The notes under the pieces are model-generated. The model had not been told where the DNA came from. It saw only the letters and a program-made list of their open reading frames with translations, and did not search any database. This document shows, piece by piece, positions 1 through 5,138 of a stretch of DNA of 8,080 bases. A program made the translations under genes and the position numbers. How positions within the stretch are numbered: position 1 is the first letter of the stretch; the number at the start of each line of letters is the position of its first letter. Source of the DNA: Petrotoga sp. UBA5851 (GTDB lineage: Bacteria; Thermotogota; Thermotogae; Petrotogales; Petrotogaceae). The DNA is taken from contig DJGH01000072.1 of the NCBI GenBank assembly GCA_002431635.1, positions 41,886 through 49,965 on the forward strand, read 5' to 3'.

Positions 1-1
1 T

Positions 2-634
2 TCTGACTTTGCCATAGTCCGTGAACCTTTGAGGTTTTCTTTTCCACACATCCTTATAACTAAGTCCATATCTAATATAGACTATAAAAATATAATCAAG
101 AATGAGTTGATTGATTTCATACTTGAAGATTATCCACAGGAGCTGGCAGAACTCAAAATACAGAATGCAACTTACTTTGTTATGGCCCGGGGAAGCCGTG
201 GCGCATTCAAACAGAGGATAATCCAGGAATGTGAAAAACTGAAAAGAGCTGGCGGAACTTTTTCACTCGCTCTCATCTCGGTAATGAACTTTTACAAACT
301 GGAAAACTCTTTTTCTACTGTTGCCATAGATGAAATATCAAAAGAACTTCTGACCATGATGAGACTTTCGGTACGAAAATCTGATGAGGCTATGAAAATA
401 TCGCGAAGAGAGTACGGGGTCATCCTCCCATTCACAGAACTTAGAAATGCTGAAATCGCATGTGAAAGGGTTAAAAGAAGAACCAATAAAATAGGTAACT
501 ATCCGGATATAGACTTAGCGTTTGGAATAACAGAAGTAAGCAATCCAAACGAAGATATTATTAAGATACTTGAAAGGTTAAAAAGAGCACTTTATATTTC
601 AGAAGCCAATAACGGCGAAATTTCATTCCAATAG
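2..634 (+). CDS. Degenerate GGDEF-domain protein, 5' end missing
   Basis: The reading frame is open from the left edge (first full codon at 2) to TAG at 632-634, so the true start lies upstream; the TTG at 29 has no ribosome binding site and is not a credible start. The visible 210 residues end in a fold that matches the GGDEF (diguanylate cyclase) family: a substrate-helix-like stretch (GSRGAFKQRIIQECEKLKR), a strand ending NFYKLEN in place of the usual D-x-F-K-x-I-N-D, and a C-terminal RALYISEANNG like the family's ADxALYxAKxxG. The signature loop GG(D/E)EF is replaced by SRREY (401-415), and the metal-binding aspartate of the first strand is also absent, so catalysis of cyclic di-GMP synthesis is not expected. 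A regulatory, GTP-binding or dimerisation role is possible. What domain precedes it cannot be seen. The DUF3307 gene starts 11 nt after the stop and is probably co-transcribed. Confidence 0.72.
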   Translation, partial: SDFAIVREPLRFSFPHILITKSISNIDYKNIIKNELIDFILEDYPQELAELKIQNATYFVMARGSRGAFKQRIIQECEKLKRAGGTFSLALISVMNFYKLENSFSTVAIDEISKELLTMMRLSVRKSDEAMKISRREYGVILPFTELRNAEIACERVKRRTNKIGNYPDIDLAFGITEVSNPNEDIIKILERLKRALYISEANNGEISFQ

Positions 635-645
635 CAGGTGATAGT

Positions 646-1251
646 ATGTTTTCGTTAAATCTTTTCCTTGGACATTTTATAGGAGAACACGCTTTTTCAA
701 ATGTTTATTCTGAAGCTTTTACCAACAAAAAAGGGTACTACAAACATCTGATATGGATTGTTCTATTATTTTTGGCCCTTACTTTTGATTCTTTGCTTTC
801 AGTAGGCGCAATTTTCATAGTAGCGGCTGTGGTTATGCATATTGGAGTGGATCTGCTTCGCATGAAGAAAAAATCTTCACCGTTGCTTGAGTTTACTTCT
901 CTGATAGCGTTCCTGTTGATATCCTTTGCTAGTACATCATTTATGAAAGAGTCCTACATATCATGGGAGTTTCAGCTTTACCTTTGTGGTATGATGATTT
1001 CTACAAGTTTCGGAAGCTATCTATTCAGGATGTTTGGTCTTATTGATCGTGAAAAGAAAGATACAACAGGAGCTACAGAACGGCTGGTAATCTTTATTTT
1101 TATGCTTGCCCATCAGTATTTATGGGTTTTTTTAAGTGCTTTAATTGCTGTTGGTTATAAACTTATAATAGAAAAACGAAAAGACAAGGAGCTTTTGCTT
1201 TCTCCTGTTTATGGAATTTTGACATCGCTTATATGGATGTTTATAATGTAA
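646..1251 (+). CDS. DUF3307-type integral membrane protein
   Basis: This 201-aa protein is hydrophobic almost throughout, with about five or six membrane segments (roughly residues 34-52, 53-71, 83-100, 106-128, 146-172 and 184-201). The N-terminus LFLGHFIGEHAF, followed by a lysine-rich turn and a histidine-led helix (H34), then H65-x3-D69 ahead of a basic cluster (RMKKK), fits the DUF3307 pattern, whose members usually read G-D near the start and HxxxDxxK after the second helix; here the usual aspartate after the glycine is glutamate (E14). A C-terminal helix ending in a GYKLIIEKR-like stretch is also typical. The molecular function of the family is not established, so none is assigned. The start ATG has AGGTGA at 636-641 as ribosome binding site. 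The 3' end of the gene doubles as a promoter for the next gene. Confidence 0.68.
   Translation: MFSLNLFLGHFIGEHAFSNVYSEAFTNKKGYYKHLIWIVLLFLALTFDSLLSVGAIFIVAAVVMHIGVDLLRMKKKSSPLLEFTSLIAFLLISFASTSFMKESYISWEFQLYLCGMMISTSFGSYLFRMFGLIDREKKDTTGATERLVIFIFMLAHQYLWVFLSALIAVGYKLIIEKRKDKELLLSPVYGILTSLIWMFIM
1219..1247 (+). promoter_or_regulatory. Consensus sigma-70/sigma-A promoter inside the end of the DUF3307 gene
   Basis: TTGACA (1219-1224) and TATAAT (1242-1247) are both exact consensus hexamers separated by exactly 17 bases. Transcription should begin near 1253-1255, just after the DUF3307 stop codon at 1249-1251, and would read the alaX-like and antiporter genes. The elements fall in codons for the last residues of the membrane protein, so they had to coexist with coding. 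This is a sequence match only; no start site has been measured. Confidence 0.8.
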
Positions 1252-1263
1252 ACTTATAATTTT

Positions 1264-1291
1264 AAGGCTTGAATCTTTTCAAGCCTTTTTT
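1264..1291 (+). terminator. Intrinsic-terminator-like hairpin in front of the alaX-like gene
   Basis: AAGGCTTGAA (1264-1273) and TTCAAGCCTT (1278-1287) form a perfect 10-bp stem with a TCTT loop, and six T residues run from 1286 to 1291. It has the form of a rho-independent terminator for the upstream GGDEF-like/DUF3307 unit, working on the plus strand only because no T tract flanks it on the other side. It lies downstream of the consensus promoter at 1219-1247, so RNA from that promoter would carry the hairpin about 10 nt from its 5' end. Confidence 0.8.
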
Positions 1292-1303
1292 AATAGGAGG
1301 CTT
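1281..1303 (+). promoter_or_regulatory. Alternative hairpin covering the alaX-like ribosome binding site
   Basis: The 3' arm of the terminator hairpin can pair instead with the ribosome binding site. Bases 1281-1289 (AAGCCTTTT) pair with 1295-1303 (AGGAGGCTT) in nine pairs, two of them G-U, around a five-base loop. The AGGAGG at 1295-1300 would then be hidden. The two hairpins share 1281-1287 and cannot form together. The upstream hairpin is a perfect 10-bp stem, so it should be favoured when the 5' arm is present. Whether this is a real switch or a by-product of a GGCTT repeat is unknown. Confidence 0.4.
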
Positions 1304-1304
1304 C

Positions 1305-2408
1305 ATGGAAAATATCATCATAACTCACAGTGAAGAAAAAAATGGACTTTTCCTTTCATATATTGAAAATTCTCCCTTCTACCCTGACGGCAAGGGTGGA
1401 CAGCTTGGAGATAGGGGAATGATTGATAATACATCTGTTTTAGCCTGTTATGAAAATTATGTCCAGACTGAAAGGTTTGTAGAGCCGGGTGAACATAAAT
1501 ACTCAATATCTTCTCAAAGAAAAGAGGACATAGCCCAGCAGCATACAGCTCAGCATATTATTTCGGCTGCCTTTGAAAATGTGCATAATATACAGACGGT
1601 AGGCTTTCGTATGGATGAAAAGTATTCGACAATAGACCTTGATGTTCCTGTTATTACACAGGAACTTACAGATGAAATGGAAGAACTTTCCAACAAAATT
1701 GTCAGCGATGCTGTTCAAGTACAGGAAATCATAACAGATATTGAAGGTTCTAAAAACTTTAGCCTAAGAAAGCCTCTGAGTGAAAAGATAAAAGGCAGTG
1801 TAAGGCTTATCCGAATAGGGGATTTTGATATATGTGCCTGTGCAGGCTACCATGTCTTCGATACTTCAAAGATAGGCCTTATAAAGATCATTGATAAGGA
1901 AAAGATAAAAGGAAATCTCACAAGAATCTACTATGTAGCAGGTAAAAGGGCCTTCAGGGACTACAGGGATAAAAATCTTATCTTGAAAAGTCTTTCTTCG
2001 ATTCTGACCACATCACATGACACAATTGAAAAAAGAGTGTCAGATATGATAAAAGAACTTAAAGATGAAAAAACTCTTGTAAAAAGAATTTCTGAAGAGT
2101 ATGCTGCTCTTTATGCTGCCGCCATGACAGAAAAACCGTTAAAATGCGGTAAGTACAGTGTGCTGTTATACTCTAAAAATGATGTTGTTAGCGGGTTTCT
2201 CGGGAAATATATAGATGGAGGAAAGTATACTTTAGTTATTGGAGAGAACGAAGATTACAGCATATCCACATCCCTTTTTGATTGTAAAGAGTTTTTCTCC
2301 GCTTTACAGAAAAAATATGGACTGCGTGGAGGAGGAAACAGTTCAAAGGTAAATTTCAAGGGTACAATAACCGTTGAAGATATCTTAAAGGAGATCTCAA
2401 TTATTTAG
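1305..2408 (+). CDS. alaX: AlaX-like alanyl-tRNA editing protein (AlaRS-related, DHHA1 C-terminus)
   Basis: The 367-aa product resembles the editing half of alanyl-tRNA synthetase without the aminoacylation core. Free-standing proteins of this kind hydrolyse mischarged Ser-tRNA(Ala), and some Gly-tRNA(Ala), in the cytoplasm. Near the N-terminus SPFYPDGKGGQLGDRG (residues 23-38) matches the family's FYPxGGGQxxDxG. The zinc site is complete: H80 and H84 in HTAQH, then C179 and H183 in the CAGYH version of CGGTH. Residues 230-270 look like a coiled linker, and the C-terminus carries GLRGGG (339-344), the glycine-rich signature of DHHA1. The length fits the long AlaX type. I chose ATG at 1305 because AGGAGG ends four bases before it; an in-frame TTG at 1269 lies inside the terminator hairpin and is rejected. 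The gene is probably transcribed from the promoter at 1219-1247 together with the antiporter gene, whose start is 12 nt past this stop. Confidence 0.85.
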   Translation: MENIIITHSEEKNGLFLSYIENSPFYPDGKGGQLGDRGMIDNTSVLACYENYVQTERFVEPGEHKYSISSQRKEDIAQQHTAQHIISAAFENVHNIQTVGFRMDEKYSTIDLDVPVITQELTDEMEELSNKIVSDAVQVQEIITDIEGSKNFSLRKPLSEKIKGSVRLIRIGDFDICACAGYHVFDTSKIGLIKIIDKEKIKGNLTRIYYVAGKRAFRDYRDKNLILKSLSSILTTSHDTIEKRVSDMIKELKDEKTLVKRISEEYAALYAAAMTEKPLKCGKYSVLLYSKNDVVSGFLGKYIDGGKYTLVIGENEDYSISTSLFDCKEFFSALQKKYGLRGGGNSSKVNFKGTITVEDILKEISII

Positions 2409-2420
2409 CCGGAGGCTTTG

Positions 2421-3740
2421 ATGGACCTTTTCATAGGAATAGCAGCTGCTGTTTTTCTTCTTATACTGAGCGTGGTAAAAAACATTTACCTTGTCTATCC
2501 GCTCATTCTTATAGACCTAATTTTTATCGGTATTTTTCTTCGACGCGGTTTCAAGCTAAAGTACCTGCTTTCTCAGGCTTTTAAAGGAGGAAAGAAGGCC
2601 TTTGTGGTTCTCCAGATTTTTGTACTAATCGGTGCAATAACTGCTGTCTGGATGTCAAGCGGAACTGTTCCGGCAATAGTTTTCTACGGAATGCGGCTTT
2701 TAAATCCTTACATATTTATTTTTTCATGCTTTGTTCTGAGTGCTTTCGTTTCAATGCTTATAGGAACATCCTTTGGAACAGCCAGTACTATAGGTATTGC
2801 CTTGATAATAATGGCTAGGAGCGGCGGAATAAGTCCCGAACTTGCTGCAGGAGCTATAATTTCTGGAGCTCTATACGGCGACAGATGCTCACCGATGTCT
2901 TCCAGCGCCAATCTCGTTGCAACTCTAACGGGAACAGATTTATTCAGGAATATTAAAAATATGTTCAGGACTGCTTGGCTTGCAACTTTTATCACTCTAG
3001 GCATTTATATGATCTTCTCGGTTTTCAATCCTTTAAATACCTCGGACAGCACCATTGTTTTTCATATAGCAAAAACTTTTAGAACCGATCTGTGGGTATT
3101 GATACCGGCACTTATAATTATTGTCCTTTCTTTTTTTAAAGTAAATGTAAAGCTTTCAATGCTTGTAAGTATAATCGCAGGATTTTTAATAAGTATATTT
3201 TTTCAGGGATACTCTTTTTTTAAGGTGCTTGAGTTTTCTATCGGTGGTTTCTTCCTTGCAAAGGATAATCCCCTTTATAATATTATTTCCGGCGGCGGTA
3301 TACTTTCAATGCTTAAAGTAGCTCTCATAGTGTTTTTTTCATCAACGCTCACAGGATTGTTTGAAGGAACTGATGCTTTTTCTTTTATCGACAAATATAT
3401 GGAAAGAGTCAAAACAAGGAGCGGAACTCTTTTTTCAACTGTAATTGTTAGTATTGTTTCTGCTGTGTTTGGATGCACTCAGGTTATGGCTATAATCTTG
3501 ACAGAACAGATTGTAAAAAAAACTTACAAAAAGAAGAATCTTGATAGTTACGAACTTGCCGTAGATATTGAAAATACTGCTGTTGTTTTGTCTCCGCTTA
3601 TTCCGTGGAATATAGCAGGTCTGGTCCCGGCAACCACTTTAGGAGTCACAAGCGGTTTTATACCTTTTGCATTTTATCTTTTGGTTCTTCCGGTGGTTTA
3701 TTATCTAAAACTATGGAAAAAAGACAGAAATATAGCATAA
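2421..3740 (+). CDS. nhaC: NhaC-family Na+/H+ antiporter
   Basis: The 439-aa product is a multi-spanning inner membrane protein of the NhaC family in the ion transporter superfamily, which exchanges Na+ for H+; relatives such as MleN exchange malate/H+ for lactate/Na+. Family signatures are GTSFGTASTIG (115-125), the re-entrant-loop region GALYGDRCSPMSSSANL (149-165), and SPLIPWN (391-397) in the second half. The conserved G-D followed by S-P (D154, S157, P158) is present. The next residues are SSSAN and not the DTTN seen in classical NhaC, so exact substrate is uncertain. About 11-13 hydrophobic segments cover most of the chain, with a basic C-terminal tail. ATG at 2421 is preferred over the TTG directly before it because GGAGG (2411-2415) is five bases upstream of the ATG. 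A small AGCC-GGA-GGCT hairpin (2407-2417) could partly cover that site. Co-transcription with the alaX-like gene is inferred from the 12-nt gap. Confidence 0.87.
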   Translation: MDLFIGIAAAVFLLILSVVKNIYLVYPLILIDLIFIGIFLRRGFKLKYLLSQAFKGGKKAFVVLQIFVLIGAITAVWMSSGTVPAIVFYGMRLLNPYIFIFSCFVLSAFVSMLIGTSFGTASTIGIALIIMARSGGISPELAAGAIISGALYGDRCSPMSSSANLVATLTGTDLFRNIKNMFRTAWLATFITLGIYMIFSVFNPLNTSDSTIVFHIAKTFRTDLWVLIPALIIIVLSFFKVNVKLSMLVSIIAGFLISIFFQGYSFFKVLEFSIGGFFLAKDNPLYNIISGGGILSMLKVALIVFFSSTLTGLFEGTDAFSFIDKYMERVKTRSGTLFSTVIVSIVSAVFGCTQVMAIILTEQIVKKTYKKKNLDSYELAVDIENTAVVLSPLIPWNIAGLVPATTLGVTSGFIPFAFYLLVLPVVYYLKLWKKDRNIA

Positions 3741-3762
3741 ATGTATATTTTAACCTCAAATG

Positions 3763-3771
3763 TGATAAAAT
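3763..3771 (+). promoter_or_regulatory. Possible extended -10 promoter for the zinc finger/HTH gene
   Basis: TGATAAAAT matches the extended -10 form TGnTATAAT with one mismatch. No good -35 hexamer is present at the normal distance, which is tolerated by extended -10 promoters. A start near 3778 would give a leader of about 92 nt. The nearby TTGACA at 3796-3801 has no acceptable -10 element 16-18 bases downstream. The gap 3741-3869 otherwise contains no gene and no convincing terminator for the antiporter gene. Confidence 0.35.
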
Positions 3772-3805
3772 ATTTTTAAGATGGTTATTTTTTCCTTGAC
3801 AGCAG

Positions 3806-3834
3806 TTCGGACGTTCATTGCAAACCTCTCCGAA
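3806..3834. repeat. Inverted repeat upstream of the zinc finger/HTH gene (possible operator)
   Basis: TTCGGA (3806-3811) and TCCGAA (3829-3834) are exact inverted copies separated by 17 bases. The repeat sits 36 to 64 bases before the chosen start of a DNA-binding-type protein, a position suited to an autoregulatory site. It is only six bases per arm and could be chance. The AACCT-spacer-AGGTT palindrome known for MqsA is not present, although AACCTC occurs twice in the gap (3752-3757 and 3823-3828). Confidence 0.3.
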
Positions 3835-3853
3835 TATGGAAGCATTCTTAAAT

Positions 3854-3859
3854 GGGGGT
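3854..3859 (+). promoter_or_regulatory. Ribosome binding site deciding the zinc finger/HTH start
   Basis: GGGGGT can pair fully with the 16S 3' end (one G-U pair) and ends ten bases before ATG 3870. The in-frame ATG at 3852 lies just before this element and has only a weak GGAAG (3838-3842) upstream. The ATG at 3870 also puts the first zinc-finger cysteine at residue 7, which is usual for this family. Confidence 0.55.
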
Positions 3860-3869
3860 AAGATTGGTT

Positions 3870-4814
3870 ATGGATTCCAATATTTTTTGTGACAGATGCA
3901 ACAAGTATGTTGAAGCAATAAAAAAAGAGGAAACTATTCCGATGACTATAAAAGGGGAGATTATTCTTTTTAATGGTATACGTACCTTCTGTCCAGTATG
4001 CAAATCCAATCTTTATGTTGAAAGTATTCATTCTGAAAACATGGAAAAGGGATTGCAGCTCTACAGAAAAAAACATGATCTTGTATCTCCTTTGGAAATC
4101 AAGGAAGTACGTAAGCTTTATGATATTTCTCAATCACTTTTTTCAAAAATACTCGGAATAGGTGAAGCTACTATACGGCGTTATGAAACTGGTATGATTC
4201 CTTCCAAAATAAACTCTGATACCATAAAGCAGGCAAGATCACCCAAAGCTTTCATGAACTTTGTCGAGCAGAATAAAGAAAATATTTCTCCGGAGGATTA
4301 CGAAAAAGTCTCTGCAGCGGTTAAAAATCTTTTGTCTGATATGGACAACAAGAAACAAAAATCTGAGATTCTGCAAATACATAAAAGTTACGATATGCAG
4401 AAGATTTTTTATATAATCCATTATATAATAGGTTTTTCTTCAGAGAATGATTTTATTAAAATACTTAAGCTTATGTGGCTTATTGACTACTTTTACTACA
4501 AAAAAAATTACAGATATTTTTTTAGCTCACAGCCCGAAGAAAAGCTTCCTTATAAACATATTTTTGAAGAAAAACTTTTGTTCATAGTGGCTTTTTTGGG
4601 TCAGAACAAGGAGTTTGAAGTAAAGATGCTTGAAAATGATGACGCAGCATTAAAAATATTTATCAAATCAACTGATGCAGATAGTAACTACAGAATTTTT
4701 GAAGGGGATCTTTCTTTCATAAACCAGATTCTTTCCGAGTATTCAGGCAAAAGCAATCCAGAGCTTAAAAGGATCATGACGGACCTAATAAATCAGGGAG
4801 GGGTGATAAGATGA
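3870..4814 (+). CDS. MqsA/YgiT-type zinc finger + HTH + Panacea-like (DUF4065) protein
   Basis: The product has 314 aa in three parts. Residues 7-44 form a YgiT/MqsA-type zinc finger with C7-x2-C10 and C41-x2-C44, and between them PMTIKGEIILFNGIRTF parallels the MqsA strand region. Residues about 74-122 form a helix-turn-helix of the Xre/MqsA kind, with LYDISQSLFSKILGIGEATIRRYETG matching the antitoxin's recognition helix and its R-Y-E-x-G end. A charged linker (132-175) leads to residues about 178-305, which resemble the Panacea/DUF4065 domain: KILKLMWLIDYFYYKK (197-212) fits its K-L-L-Y-x-x-D helix and LPYKHIFEE (226-234) sits where LPYGPVP is usual, so the GPV element is lost. Panacea proteins are known as promiscuous antitoxins, and some carry just such N-terminal DNA-binding modules. 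No toxin family is adjacent; the gene overlaps an STAS gene by ATGA. A DNA-binding regulator is the safest call; the Panacea assignment is weaker than the zinc finger and HTH. The start choice is explained at 3854. Confidence 0.7.
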   Translation: MDSNIFCDRCNKYVEAIKKEETIPMTIKGEIILFNGIRTFCPVCKSNLYVESIHSENMEKGLQLYRKKHDLVSPLEIKEVRKLYDISQSLFSKILGIGEATIRRYETGMIPSKINSDTIKQARSPKAFMNFVEQNKENISPEDYEKVSAAVKNLLSDMDNKKQKSEILQIHKSYDMQKIFYIIHYIIGFSSENDFIKILKLMWLIDYFYYKKNYRYFFSSQPEEKLPYKHIFEEKLLFIVAFLGQNKEFEVKMLENDDAALKIFIKSTDADSNYRIFEGDLSFINQILSEYSGKSNPELKRIMTDLINQGGVIR

Positions 4815-5110
4815 GGAAAGATATAAAAGGCGATACAGTAAGGGTTTATCTCGAAGGTTCACTTGATATTTCCAATTCCAAGGCATTGGAAGCAGAGCTG
4901 AATGAGATTAAGACCAAAAACTATAAAAAAGTCATCTTCGACATGATTGGCCTTAATTATGTTGACAGCAGTGGAATAGGAAAGATTTTTTATTTTTTTA
5001 CAAGTTATAAAAAAACTGGCGGTGAAGTGGAGATTCAAAACGTTAAAAGCCCCAAGGTCAGAGAAGTAATAGAACTTATAAAAATGGATAAAATAATAAA
5101 AATTTCATAA
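4811..5110 (+). CDS. STAS-domain protein (anti-sigma factor antagonist-like)
   Basis: This 99-aa protein is a single STAS domain of the SpoIIAA/RsbV kind. It has the N-terminal strand pair (VRVYLEGSLDISNS), the strand VIFDMIGLNYVDSSGIG (41-57) with the D52-S53-S54-G55 motif that is serine-phosphorylated in partner-switching antagonists, and the C-terminal EIQNVKSPKVREVIELIKMDKIIKI, which matches the last strand and helix. Family members bind an anti-sigma kinase when unphosphorylated and so release a sigma factor or another target. Neither a kinase (RsbW/SpoIIAB type), a PP2C phosphatase nor a sigma factor is in the window. The start overlaps the previous stop (ATGA), and GGAGG at 4797-4801 lies in the preceding gene, which points to translational coupling. 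Full length for the family; the partner is unknown. Confidence 0.87.
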   Translation: MRKDIKGDTVRVYLEGSLDISNSKALEAELNEIKTKNYKKVIFDMIGLNYVDSSGIGKIFYFFTSYKKTGGEVEIQNVKSPKVREVIELIKMDKIIKIS

Positions 5111-5138
5111 CGGAGAGTGATTACTCTCCGTTATTTTT
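5107..5138. terminator. Bidirectional terminator between STAS gene and dnaX
   Basis: ATAACGGAGAGT (5107-5118) and ACTCTCCGTTAT (5123-5134) form a perfect 12-bp stem with a GATT loop. On the plus strand a T run (5134-5138) follows. On the minus strand the hairpin is followed by an AT-rich, T-rich stretch (complement of 5090-5106). It lies between two convergent genes and overlaps the end of the STAS gene; its plus-strand T run overlaps the dnaX stop codon. Confidence 0.88.

Noticed and set aside
29..634. TTG at 29 as the start of the GGDEF-like gene
   Set aside because: The frame is open to the left edge and the TTG has no ribosome binding site; the gene is simply cut by the window.
1269..1304. 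N-terminal extension of the alaX-like protein from TTG 1269
   Set aside because: These codons lie inside the terminator hairpin, and a strong AGGAGG directly precedes ATG 1305.
2708..3004. 98-codon open frame on the minus strand inside the antiporter gene
   Set aside because: It is antisense to well-conserved antiporter motifs, and its translation resembles no family I recognise.
3796..3801. TTGACA as the -35 of a promoter for the zinc finger/HTH gene
   Set aside because: No acceptable -10 hexamer occurs 16-18 bases downstream; the best sequence there is TGCAAA.
4811..5110. The STAS gene as a toxin in a toxin-antitoxin pair
   Set aside because: The full-length STAS fold with an intact DSSG motif matches anti-sigma antagonists and no known toxin family; gene position alone is not enough.
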